A stretch of 64,000 nucleotides of DNA from Quadrisphaera sp. RL12-1S (GCF_014270065.1 NZ_JACNME010000016.1:30714-94713); one strand, 5' to 3'. Positions 43,396 to 52,763 are shown, counted from the first letter of the stretch. Translations and numbers: made by a program. Notes: generated from the letters alone by a model not told the origin.

Positions 43396-44631
43396 GTGAG
43401 CACACCCTCCTCCCCGGCCGCCCGCTCAGGGCCGGCCGCGCAGGCCGGCGGGGCCCCCGCACGTCGCGAGCGCCTCGTGGGGGTCGACGCCGCCCGCGGG
43501 GTGGCGCTGCTGGGGATGATGGGCACGCACCTGGTGGCCAGTACCACGGCCGGCGGCGGCACGAGCTGGGTGTACGAGGTGTTCAGCGGCCGCGCGTCGG
43601 CGCTGTTCGCGGTGCTGGCGGGGGTGGGGCTGGTGCTGGCGACGGGCCGCGGCCCCGACCGGATGCCACCGCGGGGCCTGGAGCTGCGCGCGGCTCGCGC
43701 CGGGGTGCTCGCCCGCGCCGGGGTGGTCGGGGGCGTCGGGCTGCTGGTGGGCCTGGCGCCCGGCTACATCTACGTGATCCTCGTGTACTACGGGCTGCTG
43801 TTCGCGGTCGCGTCGCTGTTCGTGGGGCTGCGGTTCCGCACCCTCGCGGTGCTCGGCGGCGCGTGGCTGCTGGTGGGCCCGGTGGTGGCCCGCCTGGTGC
43901 GCCCCCTGGTCTCCGGGCCCGGCAGCGCGCCCACCTTCGACGTCCCCGACCCGGCCTCGCTGCTGCACCCGCTGGAGCTGCTGACGGGGCTGCTGGTCAC
44001 GGGCGTGTACCCGGTGATCACGTGGACCGGGTACCTGCTGGTGGGCATGGCCGTGGGCCGGCTGCCGCTGCACCGCGCGGCCGTGGCGGGCTGGCTGCTG
44101 GGCACCGGGGCGGTCGCGGCCGTCGCGGCGGCGCTGGCGTCCGCCGCGGCCCTGGGCGCCGCGGGCGGCGTACAGGTGCTCGAGGGCCAGGCGCCGCCGT
44201 CGTGGGGCCTCACCGACCTGCCGCACGCGCTCGACACGTTCCTGCCCGGCGCCACGCCGACGACGACGTGGGCGTGGCTGCTGGTCGACACCCCGCACTC
44301 GGCCACCCCGTTCGACCTCGTCGGCACCACCGGCAGCGCGCTCGCCGTGCTGGGGGCCGCCCTGCTGGTGGGCAGGGCGGTGCCGTGGCTGCTCGCGCCG
44401 CTGGCCGGTGCCGGCGCGATGACGCTGACGCTGTACTCCCTGCACGTGGTCACCTCGCTGCCGACCGGTGAGGTGCTGGGCCAGTACGGCTCCTGGCTGT
44501 TCCACGCCGCGGCGGCCGTGGTGGTCGGGCTGGCGTTCCGGGAGGCGGGCCGGCGCGGTCCCCTGGAGGCGGTGGCCGCCGCAGCGACGCGCGCCGCCCG
44601 TGCCCGGGTCCTGCGCCCCTCCTCCCCGTGA
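43396..44631 (+). CDS. Membrane protein, DUF1624/DUF418 acyltransferase-like
   Basis: About 411 residues with ten or so membrane helices. The opening RRERLVGVDAARGVALLGMMGTHLV (about 24-48), GRASALFAVLAGVGLVLATG, and the C-terminal MTLTLYSLHVV are features of the heparan-alpha-glucosaminide N-acetyltransferase (DUF1624)/DUF418 group, which move acyl groups across membranes. The substrate is unknown. Its stop TGA lies within a GTGATCATGG repeat unit, so the repeat sets the C-terminus (…RPSSP). Confidence 0.75.
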   Translation: MSTPSSPAARSGPAAQAGGAPARRERLVGVDAARGVALLGMMGTHLVASTTAGGGTSWVYEVFSGRASALFAVLAGVGLVLATGRGPDRMPPRGLELRAARAGVLARAGVVGGVGLLVGLAPGYIYVILVYYGLLFAVASLFVGLRFRTLAVLGGAWLLVGPVVARLVRPLVSGPGSAPTFDVPDPASLLHPLELLTGLLVTGVYPVITWTGYLLVGMAVGRLPLHRAAVAGWLLGTGAVAAVAAALASAAALGAAGGVQVLEGQAPPSWGLTDLPHALDTFLPGATPTTTWAWLLVDTPHSATPFDLVGTTGSALAVLGAALLVGRAVPWLLAPLAGAGAMTLTLYSLHVVTSLPTGEVLGQYGSWLFHAAAAVVVGLAFREAGRRGPLEAVAAAATRAARARVLRPSSP

Positions 44632-44877
44632 TCATGGACTTCCGAAGCACTTTCCCACCGTGATCATGGACTTCCCGAGCACTCCCCGGTCACGATCATG
44701 AGCTGCTCGAACCCCTGGCACGGCGCTGCGCCACCGTCCTGCCCGGTGGCGGCCACCACCTCGCGGGCCCGCGGCCGCCAGCGCGACGGTCCCGGGAAGA
44801 TCCGCACCCGCGGCCCGAGGACGCTCGGGAAGTCCATGATCACGCCCGGAAAGTGCTCGGGAAGCCCATGATCACGG
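44626..44877. repeat. GTGATCATGG repeat cluster C (three forward, two reverse units)
   Basis: Forward units at 44626 and 44658 (32 bp apart) plus a degenerate GATCATGA at 44694 in the same register; reverse cores CCATGATCAC at 44834 and 44866, again 32 bp apart. Units contain GCACTTTCC (or GGAAAGTGC). The 130 bp between the two arms has no recognisable content. The first unit contains the stop codon of the upstream gene. Confidence 0.88.
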
Positions 44878-44882
44878 AGGGG

Positions 44883-45638
44883 TCAGGTGGTGACGGGGGG
44901 CAGCTCCGCGTCGACGACGGCGGCCCCGCTCGGGTCGAGCACCTGCACGCGCGACGCGTCGGCGCGCAGCACCGCGGCGTTCATCGTGCAGTCGACCGCG
45001 CCGCCGGTGCCGAGCACCGTCCCCGCCACCACGGCCCGCCCGGCCTCGTCGACCACCACCACCTGGTAGGTCCGGCCCCGCTGGAGGCCGGTGAGGTCGA
45101 GCACGGTCTCGGTCCCCCACGTGTGCGAGACCACCGACGCGGTGGCGCCGACGCCGTCGCTCGTGCTGGTGGAGACCCGCTCCACCGCACCGAGCGTCCC
45201 CGGGGGCCCGGTGAGGACGGCGGGACGCCCGCTCTGGTCGATCGCGCCCCGGACCAGCGCCCCGCCCACCCCGCCGAGGGCGAGCAGCAGGCACGCCGCC
45301 AGTGCGAGCCCGGCCGTGCGCCGCGCCGAGCGGCGCTGCCGCGGGAGCGGGAGGACGACGGCGACGGGCGCTGGCGCGCTCGTCGTCGTCCCGGTGGTCG
45401 GACCGGTCGTGCCGGTGGCCGTGCCCACCCGGTCGCCCAGCCCGGGCGAGGCGCTCTCGCGCCAGGCGGCGGCGGGGTCCCGCAGCGGCTCCAGCTCGGC
45501 CAGCACCGCCCGCAGCTCCGCCAGCTCGGCTGCCGCCGACGGGTCGCGGGCGAGCAGCGCGTCCAGCTGCGGGCGCTCGTCGTCGTCGAGGTGACCGGTC
45601 GCGGCGGCGGCGAGCAGCGCGCGGTCAGCGTCGTCCAC
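44883..45638 (-). CDS. Anti-sigma factor, RskA/anti-sigma-K family
   Basis: About 251 residues. An N-terminal helical sigma-binding part (DDADRALLAAAATGHLDDDE, ~1-50), a Thr-rich linker, one membrane helix (AGLALAACLLLALGGVGGAL, ~110-129) and an extracytoplasmic RskA domain (~140-251) with RTYQVVVVDEAGRAVVAGTV. It should hold the cognate ECF sigma factor at the membrane until a signal triggers its proteolysis. The start overlaps the sigma gene by 14 nt. Confidence 0.88.
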   Translation of the reverse strand: MDDADRALLAAAATGHLDDDERPQLDALLARDPSAAAELAELRAVLAELEPLRDPAAAWRESASPGLGDRVGTATGTTGPTTGTTTSAPAPVAVVLPLPRQRRSARRTAGLALAACLLLALGGVGGALVRGAIDQSGRPAVLTGPPGTLGAVERVSTSTSDGVGATASVVSHTWGTETVLDLTGLQRGRTYQVVVVDEAGRAVVAGTVLGTGGAVDCTMNAAVLRADASRVQVLDPSGAAVVDAELPPVTT

Positions 45639-46188
45639 CGTGGTCCCCCTCCTGCTGGTCGGCCGCGAGCTCGGCCCGGAGGGCCTTCAGCGCGTAGAAC
45701 ATCCTCGTGCGCAGCGTGGCCACCGCCACACCCGTCTCCCGTGATACGTCCGCGTAGTCGCGTCCGTTCAGGTGCACCTCCACCACCACCCGGCGGTGGT
45801 CGGGGCTGAGGGCCGCCAGCGCCTGCGCGAGCCGCATCCGCTCCACCACGGCCGCGGGGGCGTCCCGCGGGTCGGCGGCCTCCGGGACGGACCCGTCGGC
45901 CACCGGGGGCGCCCGCCGGGCGCGGGAGCGGGCGGCGTCCACCACCACGTTGCGGGCGATGGCGAACAGCCAGGTGCGCACCGACCCGCGCTCGGGGTCG
46001 TGCCGGTCCGCGGCGCGCCAGGCGCGCACGAAGACCTCCTGCACGCAGTCCTCCGCGAGCGCCCGGTCCCTGAGGGCGCTGGCGGCGAAGGCCACCAGGG
46101 ACGCGCCGTGCTCGGCGTACGCGGAGCGCACGTCGAACGCGCTGCGCCCCACCTGCTCCCCCTGCCCGCCCGACGGCCGGTGCACCAC
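45625..46188 (-). CDS. ECF RNA polymerase sigma factor, SigK-like
   Basis: About 187 residues. Region 2: FAASALRDRALAEDCVQEVFVRAW and GSVRTWLFAIARNVVVDAAR (about 35-88). Region 4: LAALSPDHRRVVVEVHLNGRDYADVSRETGVAVATLRTRM (about 125-164) with the HTH. Pairing with an RskA-type anti-sigma marks it as SigK-like. It is divergent from a secreted DUF4394 gene that has a candidate ECF promoter, which is its likely target. GTG 46188 is one of two adjacent GTG codons. Confidence 0.92.
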   Translation of the reverse strand: MVHRPSGGQGEQVGRSAFDVRSAYAEHGASLVAFAASALRDRALAEDCVQEVFVRAWRAADRHDPERGSVRTWLFAIARNVVVDAARSRARRAPPVADGSVPEAADPRDAPAAVVERMRLAQALAALSPDHRRVVVEVHLNGRDYADVSRETGVAVATLRTRMFYALKALRAELAADQQEGDHGGRR

Positions 46189-46214
46189 CGGTCCGCGAAA
46201 AGTACAGATGGCGG

Positions 46215-46240
46215 TGAACGCGGGCGAAGCGGGCTTCGTA
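46215..46240 (+). promoter_or_regulatory. Candidate ECF-sigma promoter for DUF4394 gene
   Basis: TGAAC (46215-46219), 17 nt, CGTA (46237-46240): the spacing and AAC/CGT cores fit ECF-type promoters. It lies 56 bp before the DUF4394 start, in the divergent region with the sigma gene. Confidence 0.45.
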
Positions 46241-46295
46241 GGACCGGGTGAACCCCTCCGCTCCTGGAGGGGCCCCGACCACAGAGGAGAACACC

Positions 46296-47171
46296 GTGGG
46301 ACTCACCCGCACCGCCGCCGCCGCTGCCGCCGGAGCGCTCGCCCTGTCCGCCGTCGGCGTGGGCGCCGCCCAGGCGCACGACCGCTCGGCCAGCTCCGGC
46401 CAGCAGCACGGGGGCGGCCAGAGCGTGGTCGGCCTGGCCGCCGAGGGCACCTCGGTGGTGCAGCTGAGGGTCGGCAAGGGCGTGCAGGCGAGCCCGGCGA
46501 AGAAGGTCACCGGCCTGGCCGGGGACGGCCGCCTCGTCGGCATCGACCACCGCGTGCAGGACGGCAAGCTCTACGGCGTCGGTGACAAGGGCGGCGTCTA
46601 CACCCTCGACGCCGCCACCGGGGGCGCCACCAAGGTCGCCCAGCTGACGGTGGCCCTGGAGGGGAAGGCCTTCGGGGTGGACTTCAACCCGGCCGCCAAC
46701 GCGCTGCGCGTCATCAGCGACAGCGGCCAGAACCTGCGCCACCCGTTCGCGACCCCCGGCGCCGCCACCGTGGCGGACAAGCCGCTGAACTCCCCCACCG
46801 CCACCCCGCCGGTGGACCGCACGCAGGGCGTGACCGCCGCGGCGTACACGAACAACGACACCGACGCGAGCACCGGCACGGTCCTGTACGACATCTCCAC
46901 CGCCACCGACCAGCTGCTCATCCAGTCGCCCGCCAACTCCGGCGCACTGGTGCCGGTGGGCGCCCTCGGCGTGGACGCCCAGGGCGACGCGGGCTTCGAC
47001 GTCCTGTCCGAGCTGCGCGGCGGCAAGGCCGTGGGCGCCAAGGCGTGGGCCTCGCTGACCGTCGGCGGCACGCAGGGCCTGTACGAGATCAACCTCGTGA
47101 ACGGCTCGGCCTCCAAGGTCGGCGACCTGCCCGCCGGCGTCACCGACATCGCGGTGCCGCTGGCCCGCTGA
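46296..47171 (+). CDS. Secreted DUF4394 protein
   Basis: About 291 residues. A signal peptide (TRTAAAAAAGALALSAVGVG, cleavage likely after AQA) is followed by a DUF4394 domain with beta-propeller-like repeats: GDGRLVGIDHRVQDGKLYGV, GVDFNPAANALRVISDSGQN and LVPVGALGVDAQGDAGFD. The function is unknown; such proteins are exported. The GAGGAGA site before GTG 46296 fixes the start. Divergent from the ECF sigma factor, so probably under its control. Confidence 0.88.
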   Translation: MGLTRTAAAAAAGALALSAVGVGAAQAHDRSASSGQQHGGGQSVVGLAAEGTSVVQLRVGKGVQASPAKKVTGLAGDGRLVGIDHRVQDGKLYGVGDKGGVYTLDAATGGATKVAQLTVALEGKAFGVDFNPAANALRVISDSGQNLRHPFATPGAATVADKPLNSPTATPPVDRTQGVTAAAYTNNDTDASTGTVLYDISTATDQLLIQSPANSGALVPVGALGVDAQGDAGFDVLSELRGGKAVGAKAWASLTVGGTQGLYEINLVNGSASKVGDLPAGVTDIAVPLAR

Positions 47172-47254
47172 GACCCGCCCCCGAGGGGGTGAAGACCGAG
47201 GACGTCGGGCCGGGAGAGGGGGCCGGCCCGGCGTCCTCCACACCCAGCTCCCTC

Positions 47255-47306
47255 GTGATCATGGGCAGTCAGCCACCTCCTCAGGTGGCCGACTGCCCAT
47301 GGTCAC
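47255..47306. repeat. GTGATCATGG repeat D (single inverted pair, hairpin)
   Basis: Arms of 24 bp (47255-47278 and 47283-47306), two mismatches, 4 nt loop, ends GTGATCATGGGC and GCCCATGGTCAC. Between convergent genes it can act as a bidirectional terminator. The right arm contains the stop codon of the minus-strand TPR-like gene. Confidence 0.85.
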
Positions 47307-47755
47307 GGTCGGGGGGTGGTGGCCTTGTGCAGCGTCCCGGCCCGGCGCATCGCCGCGCGGGCGCGCTTGCGGTCCCCGGCGGCGTCGTAGGCGCAGGCCA
47401 GCCGGAACCAGGAGCCGAAGTCGTCCGGGGCCGCCTCGGTCTCGGCGCGGTAGCGCTCGAAGGCGGCGTCCGCGGCGGTCCGCTCGATGCGGCCCGCCTC
47501 GTTGCGCGGCAGGTCGTCGGGAGGCAGCCGCCCCTCCGCCTCGAGCTGGTGCGCCATCTTCTCCGTGCGCACGCCGAACACCAGCTCGCGCCCGATGGCC
47601 CACACCACCACCACGGGCAGGATCAGCACGCCCACGCCGAGCGCGACCGCCACCGGCTCACCGCTGGAGACGAGCACCACGCCGCGCTGCCCGAGCAGCA
47701 CGAGGTAGAGCAGCATCGCCGCCAGCAGCAGGCCGATGACGGCCTTGGTCTTCAC
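47303..47755 (-). CDS. Membrane protein with C-terminal TPR-like helices
   Basis: About 150 residues. Two membrane helices (AVIGLLLAAMLLYLVLLG, ~5-22; VAVALGVGVLILPVVVVWAIG, ~35-55), then a soluble part with a TPR-like pair (AAFERYRAETEAAPDDFGSWFRLACAYDAAGDRKRARAAM, in two halves ~98-137). Family common in actinobacteria next to dapB; function unknown. GTG is 1 nt after the dapB stop, so it is co-transcribed. Its TGA is supplied by repeat D. Confidence 0.75.
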   Translation of the reverse strand: MKTKAVIGLLLAAMLLYLVLLGQRGVVLVSSGEPVAVALGVGVLILPVVVVWAIGRELVFGVRTEKMAHQLEAEGRLPPDDLPRNEAGRIERTAADAAFERYRAETEAAPDDFGSWFRLACAYDAAGDRKRARAAMRRAGTLHKATTPRP

Positions 47756-47756
47756 C

Positions 47757-48530
47757 TCACACGCCCAGCAGGTGATCGAGCCCCACGGTGAGGCCCGGCC
47801 GCTGGGCCACCTCGCGCACGGCCAGCAGCAGGCCGGGGGCGTAGGCGGTGCGGTCCGTGGCCTCGTGGCGCAGGATCAGCAGCTCGCCGTCGTTGCCCAG
47901 CCAGACCTCCTGGGCGGCCATGACGCCGGCCATGCGAAGGCTGTGCACGGGCACGCCCTCCACGGCGGCGCCGCGCGCGCCCTCCAGGCCCGAGCTGGTG
48001 GCGTCGGGGGCCGCCGGCGTCCCGGCCTCGCGGCGGGCGGCGGCCACCAGCTCCGCCGTGCGCACGGCGGTGCCGCTGGGCGCGTCGACCTTGGCGGGGT
48101 GGTGCGCCTCGAGCACCTCCACCGAGGTGAACCAGCGGGCGGCCTGCTGCGCGAAGCGGACCAGGAGCACCGCCCCGATCGCGAAGTTGGGGACGACGAC
48201 GACGCCGATCCCCTCCGGCGCCTCCCGCAGCTGATCGCGCAGGCGGCCCAGCGCGGCCTCGTCCCAGCCGCTGGTGCCGACCACCACGTGCACGCCGGCG
48301 GCCACGAGGCCCGCGACGACGCCCGGGGAGGCCGAGGGCACCGACAGGTCCACGGCCACCTGCACACCGTGCTGGCGGGCCAGGGCCGCCGGGTCGTCCT
48401 GGCGCCCGGCCCGGGCGACCAGCTCGAGGTCGTCGGCGCCCTCGAGCGCGTCGCAGGCCATCCGGCCCATCTTCCCGCCGGCGCCCACCACCAGGACGCG
48501 CGTCGCGCCGCTGTCGGGTCGTCCGGTCAC
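47757..48530 (-). CDS. dapB: 4-hydroxy-tetrahydrodipicolinate reductase
   Basis: About 257 residues. NAD(P)H-binding VLVVGAGGKMGRMACDAL (about 12-29), DLSVPSASPG, GTSGWDEAAL, NFAIGAVLL and the catalytic EVLEAHHPAKVDAPSGTA (about 145-162). It reduces the dihydrodipicolinate precursor in lysine/diaminopimelate synthesis. GTG overlaps the M16 peptidase stop (GTGA). Confidence 0.95.
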   Translation of the reverse strand: MTGRPDSGATRVLVVGAGGKMGRMACDALEGADDLELVARAGRQDDPAALARQHGVQVAVDLSVPSASPGVVAGLVAAGVHVVVGTSGWDEAALGRLRDQLREAPEGIGVVVVPNFAIGAVLLVRFAQQAARWFTSVEVLEAHHPAKVDAPSGTAVRTAELVAAARREAGTPAAPDATSSGLEGARGAAVEGVPVHSLRMAGVMAAQEVWLGNDGELLILRHEATDRTAYAPGLLLAVREVAQRPGLTVGLDHLLGV

Positions 48531-49894
48531 GGCGCCACCGGCACCGGGTCGGACTCGAACGGGCCGACCACGGTGAGGTGGTGCGGGGCCGCCCACAGCT
48601 CGGCCGCCAGCTGCTGGACGTCGTCGGCGGTGACCGAGGCCGCTCGGGCCAGGGCGTCCTCCAGGGACAGGTACTCACCGTGCACGAGCTCGGCCTTGCC
48701 CAGCCGCGACATCCGCGAGCCGGAGTCCTCCAGGGCCAGCACCGTGCCACCGCTGACCTGCCCGATGGCGCGCTGCAGCTCCCCGTCGCGCAGCCCGCCG
48801 GTGGCCAGCTGCTCCCACTCGTGGGCCAGCAGCTCCACCACCTGCGGCACGCGGCTCGGCGTGCATCCGGCGTAGAGGCCGAACAGCCCGGCGTCGGCGT
48901 ACCCGGAGGAGAAGGAGTAGACGGAGTACGCCAGCCCGCGGCGCTCGCGCACCTCCTGGAACAGCCGGCTGCTCATGCCCCCGCCGAGGACGGCGTTGAG
49001 GACGGCGAGCACGTGCCGGCGCGGGTCTCCCGCGCGCAGCCCCGCGCCGCCGAGCACCACGTTGGCCTGCTCGGTGGGGCGGTCCACCGTGAGGACGGAG
49101 CCGCCGGGCAGCCCGTCCGCGATCCCCCGGTCCTGGCGGCCCCCGGCGGAGCGCCGCGGCAGCGGGGTGCGGGCGTCCTGGGGCCACCCGGCGCCCGCCA
49201 GCGCCGCGGAGACGGCGGCGCACACGGCGTCGTGGTCGAGGCCGCCGGCGGCGGTCACCACGAGCCCGGGCGCGGTGTAGTGCTGCTGGTAGTGCTCCCA
49301 CACGGCGTCGCGGGGCACGTCGAGGATGGTCTGCGCGGTGCCGCCGATGGGGCGCCCCAGCGGGCTGTCGGCGCCGAAGACCTGCTCGGTGAAGCGCTCG
49401 TGGGCGACGTCGACAGGGTCGTCGTCGTTCATCGCCAGCTCCTCCAGGATCACCTGGCGCTCGCCCTCGAGGTCCTCGGGGTCGAGCGTGGCGGAGGTGA
49501 CCATGTCGGCGATGACGTCCACCGCGAGCGGCAGGTCGGTGTCGAGGACCCGCGCGTAGTAGGTGGTGTGCTCCTTGCCGGTGGCGGCGTTGGACTCCCC
49601 GCCCACCGCGTCGAACGCCGAGGCGATGTCCAGGGCGGAGCGGTGGCGGGTGCCCTTGAAGAGCAGGTGCTCGAGGAAGTGCGTGGAGCCGTGGTGGCCG
49701 TCGGCCTCGTCGCGCGACCCGACGCCCACCCAGGCGCCCAGGGTCGCCGACCGCAGGCCGGGCACCGCCTCGGTGAGCACCCGAACGCCTCCGGCCAGGA
49801 CGCTGCGGCGCACGGTGGCACCGTGTCCGTCAGCGTCCTGGCCGGAGAGGGTCAGGGTGCCCTCCTGCTCCAGGGGCAGGGGGACAGCCGTCAT
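48527..49894 (-). CDS. M16 family zinc metallopeptidase
   Basis: About 455 residues. The inverted zinc motif HFLEH lies in GSTHFLEHLLFKGTRHRSA (about 69-87), with a downstream Glu in ILEELAMNDDDP (about 148). The second half contains the GMSSRLFQEVRERRGLAYSVYSF segment (about 305-327). Similar genes follow pnp in most actinobacteria and resemble mitochondrial processing peptidase beta-like proteins. Starts 18 nt after pnp, so one transcript. Confidence 0.92.
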   Translation of the reverse strand: MTAVPLPLEQEGTLTLSGQDADGHGATVRRSVLAGGVRVLTEAVPGLRSATLGAWVGVGSRDEADGHHGSTHFLEHLLFKGTRHRSALDIASAFDAVGGESNAATGKEHTTYYARVLDTDLPLAVDVIADMVTSATLDPEDLEGERQVILEELAMNDDDPVDVAHERFTEQVFGADSPLGRPIGGTAQTILDVPRDAVWEHYQQHYTAPGLVVTAAGGLDHDAVCAAVSAALAGAGWPQDARTPLPRRSAGGRQDRGIADGLPGGSVLTVDRPTEQANVVLGGAGLRAGDPRRHVLAVLNAVLGGGMSSRLFQEVRERRGLAYSVYSFSSGYADAGLFGLYAGCTPSRVPQVVELLAHEWEQLATGGLRDGELQRAIGQVSGGTVLALEDSGSRMSRLGKAELVHGEYLSLEDALARAASVTADDVQQLAAELWAAPHHLTVVGPFESDPVPVAP

Positions 49895-49911
49895 GTCAGC
49901 GGGTCAGTCCC

Positions 49912-52140
49912 TCAGATCGCCGCGGCCGGCGCGCTGTCGGCGGAGTCCGCGGCAGCCGCCGCCTCGTCGACCACCGGGGAGAGGCTGAGCTTGCCGCGCG
50001 GGTCGATCTCGGTGATCTCCACCTGGATCTTCTGGCCCACGGAGACCACGTCGTCCACGGACTCCACGCGCTTGCCGCCGGCCAGCGCGCGCATCTTGGA
50101 GATGTGCAGCAGGCCGTCCTTGCCCGGCGTCAGGGAGACGAAGGCGCCGAACGCGGTCGTCTTGACGACGGTGCCGACGTAGCGCTCCCCCACCTCGGGC
50201 ATCTGCGGGTTGGCGATGGCGTTGATCGCGCTGCGCGCGGCCTCCGCCGACGGGCCGTCGACGGCGCCGATGTACACGGTGCCGTCGTCCTCGATGGAGA
50301 TGTCGGCGCCGGTGTCGTCCTGGATCTGGTTGATCATCTTGCCCTTGGGGCCGATGACCTCGCCGATCTTGTCGACGGGGACCTTCACCGAGATGACGCG
50401 CGGGGCGGTGTCGGCCATCTCGTCGGGGCTGTCGATGGCCTCGGCCATCACCGACAGGATGTGCAGGCGGGCCTCGCGGGCCTGGGTCAGCGCGGACGCC
50501 AGCACCGAGGCGGGGATGCCGTCGAGCTTGGTGTCGAGCTGGATGGCCGTGACGAACTCGGAGGTGCCGGCCACCTTGAAGTCCATGTCACCGAACGCGT
50601 CCTCGGCGCCCAGGATGTCGGTGAGCGCCGCGTAGCGGGTCTCACCGTCCACCTCGGCGGAGACGAGGCCCATGGCGATGCCGGCGACGGGCGCGCGCAG
50701 CGGCACACCCGCGTTCAGCAGCGACATGGTGGACGCGCAGACCGAGCCCATCGAGGTGGAGCCGTTGGAGCCCAGCGCCTCGGAGACCTGGCGGATCGCG
50801 TAGGGGAACTCCTCGCGGCTCGGCAGCACCGGCATGAGCGCGCGCTCGGCCAGGGCGCCGTGGCCGATCTCGCGGCGCTTCGGGGAGCCGACGCGGCCGG
50901 TCTCGCCGGTGGAGAACGGCGGGAAGTTGTAGTTGTGCATGTAGCGCTTGCGCGTCACCGGCGAGAGGGTGTCGAGCTGCTGCTCCATGCGGAGCATGTT
51001 CAGCGTGGTGACGCCCAGGATCTGGGTCTCGCCGCGCTCGAACAGCGCCGAGCCGTGCACGCGCGGCAGCACGTCGACCTCGGCCGAGAGCTGGCGGATG
51101 TCGCGCAGGCCGCGGCCGTCGATGCGGGTGCCGTCGCGCAGGATCGACTGGCGCACGAGCGACTTGTTCAGCGAGCGGAAGGCGGCCGAGACCTCCTTCT
51201 CACGCCCCTCGAACTGGTCGGCCAGGGAGGACTGGACCTTCGCCTTGGCGGCGTCGGTGGCGGCCTCGCGCTCCTGCTTGTCGGCGATGGCCAGCGCGGC
51301 GGTCAGGTCCGCGGTGCCGGCGGCCTTCACGGCCTCGAGCACGTCGTCCTGGTAGTCCAGGAAGCGCGGGAACTCCACGGCCGGCTTCTGCGCGGCGGCG
51401 GCCAGCTCGGCCTGGGCGCGGCACAGCTCGGCGATGAAGGGCTTGGCGGCCTCGAGGCCCTGCGCGACGACCTCCTCGGTCGGCGCGGGGGCGCCCCCCT
51501 TGATGGCGTCCCAGGACGTCTCGGTGGCCTCGGCCTCGACCATCATGATCGCGACGTCGTCACCGACGACGCGGCCGGCCACGACCATGTCGAAGACGGC
51601 GCGCTCGATCTCGGAGTGGCGCGGGAAGGCGACCCACTGGCCGTCGATGAGGGCGACGCGGACGCCGCCGATCGGGCCGGAGAAGGGCAGGCCGCTCAGC
51701 TGGGTGGACGCGGAGGCCGCGTTGATGGCCAGCACGTCGTACGGGTCGTCCGGGTGCAGCGCGAGCACCGAGATGACCACCTGGACCTCGTTGCGCAGGC
51801 CGCTCACGAAGGAGGGGCGCAGCGGCCGGTCGATGAGGCGGCAGGTGAGGATCGCGTCGGTGCCGGGGCGGCCCTCGCGGCGGAAGAACGAGCCGGGGAT
51901 CTTCCCCGCGGCGTACATCCGCTCCTCGACGTCGACGGTGAGCGGGAAGAAGTCGAAGCCGTCGCGCGGGTGCTTGCCGGCGGTGGTGGCGCTCAGCAGC
52001 ATCGTCTCGCCGTCGAGGTAGGCGGCGACGGAGCCGGCGGCCTGCTTGGCGAGGCGCCCGGTCTCGAAGCGGACGGTGCGGGAGCCGAACGAGCCGTTGT
52101 CGAGGACGGCGGTGCTGGCGGAGATCTCGGGACCCTCCAC
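49912..52140 (-). CDS. pnp: Polyribonucleotide nucleotidyltransferase (PNPase; guanosine pentaphosphate synthetase)
   Basis: About 742 residues. Two RNase PH-like domains separated by a helical domain; [20 protein letters not shown] (about 89-108) and [20 protein letters not shown] (active-site region, about 455-475). A KH domain follows ([20 protein letters not shown], about 600-619), then an S1 domain ([26 protein letters not shown]). It degrades RNA phosphorolytically. GTG 52140 has a GAGGGAA ribosome site; longer in-frame starts run through the intergenic region and are rejected. Lies after rpsO, as in most bacteria. Confidence 0.96.
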   Translation of the reverse strand: MEGPEISASTAVLDNGSFGSRTVRFETGRLAKQAAGSVAAYLDGETMLLSATTAGKHPRDGFDFFPLTVDVEERMYAAGKIPGSFFRREGRPGTDAILTCRLIDRPLRPSFVSGLRNEVQVVISVLALHPDDPYDVLAINAASASTQLSGLPFSGPIGGVRVALIDGQWVAFPRHSEIERAVFDMVVAGRVVGDDVAIMMVEAEATETSWDAIKGGAPAPTEEVVAQGLEAAKPFIAELCRAQAELAAAAQKPAVEFPRFLDYQDDVLEAVKAAGTADLTAALAIADKQEREAATDAAKAKVQSSLADQFEGREKEVSAAFRSLNKSLVRQSILRDGTRIDGRGLRDIRQLSAEVDVLPRVHGSALFERGETQILGVTTLNMLRMEQQLDTLSPVTRKRYMHNYNFPPFSTGETGRVGSPKRREIGHGALAERALMPVLPSREEFPYAIRQVSEALGSNGSTSMGSVCASTMSLLNAGVPLRAPVAGIAMGLVSAEVDGETRYAALTDILGAEDAFGDMDFKVAGTSEFVTAIQLDTKLDGIPASVLASALTQAREARLHILSVMAEAIDSPDEMADTAPRVISVKVPVDKIGEVIGPKGKMINQIQDDTGADISIEDDGTVYIGAVDGPSAEAARSAINAIANPQMPEVGERYVGTVVKTTAFGAFVSLTPGKDGLLHISKMRALAGGKRVESVDDVVSVGQKIQVEITEIDPRGKLSLSPVVDEAAAAADSADSAPAAAI

Positions 52141-52330
52141 GGGTTCCCTCTCTTTCTCTCGGTGGCGTTGACCACGCGGCGAGAGCGGGCGCTGACCGGC
52201 CATCGATCGAAGCCGCCGGTCCGCCACCGCTGGCGCTCTCGCGCCCGCGGAGGTTCCGGCGGCCACTGTCGAGGACCGGGCCTCGCGCGCACCGCCCCGT
52301 GGGATCTGGGACGTGGTTCTGGGACGTGCA

Positions 52331-52358
52331 GCGACCCCCGGCACCAGCCGGGGGTCGC
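52331..52358 (-). terminator. rpsO terminator / pnp leader hairpin
   Basis: 12 bp perfect stem (52331-52342, 52347-52358) with a 4 nt loop, 7 nt after the rpsO stop. It ends rpsO transcription or, if read through, marks the pnp leader where RNase III control is known in other bacteria. Confidence 0.7.
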
Positions 52359-52364
52359 GGGGGG

Positions 52365-52634
52365 TCAGCGGCGGATGCCGAGGCGCTCGATGAGCGTGCG
52401 GTACCGGTTGATGTCCGTCTTGGTCAGGTACTGCAGCAGCCGGCGGCGCTGGCCGACGAGCAGGAGCAGACCACGACGGCTGTGGTGGTCGTGCGGGTGC
52501 TCCTTGAAGTGCTCGGTCAGGTCCTTGATGCGCTGCGTCAGCATCGCGATCTGGACCTCCGGGGAGCCCGTGTCGCCCTCGGCCGTGGCGTACTCGGACA
52601 TGATGCGCTGCTTGGTGGCGGCGTCGAGCGGCAT
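52365..52634 (-). CDS. rpsO: 30S ribosomal protein S15
   Basis: 89 residues, the exact family length. [52 protein letters not shown] and the final LIERLGIRR cover the 16S rRNA-binding surface. The ATG at 52634 has a GAGGAG ribosome site. Located between ribF and pnp in the conserved cluster. Confidence 0.97.
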   Translation of the reverse strand: MPLDAATKQRIMSEYATAEGDTGSPEVQIAMLTQRIKDLTEHFKEHPHDHHSRRGLLLLVGQRRRLLQYLTKTDINRYRTLIERLGIRR

Positions 52635-52763
52635 GGTGGTGCTCCTCGCAGAGTCTCGTTGCGCGGCGCTCCGGGGCTGGTCCACCCGGGCTCTTGGGTC
52701 CGCGGCCGATCGAACGGCACCCCCATGCTACAGCCGTGTGAACGGCCGCCGGTCAGGGGCGCC

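Noticed and set aside
44626..44877. CRISPR-like array because of 32 bp periodic repeats
   Set aside because: Only two or three contiguous degenerate units per strand, no unique spacers between repeats, units inverted halfway, and no cas genes.
45625..46567. Extended N-terminus or alternative frame upstream of the ECF sigma gene
   Set aside because: It overlaps the divergent promoter region and the DUF4394 gene; the sigma region 2 starts normally after GTG 46188.
52141..52344. Longer pnp start
   Set aside because: The extension covers the intergenic region up to the rpsO terminator and has no PNPase homology; a good ribosome site precedes GTG 52140.
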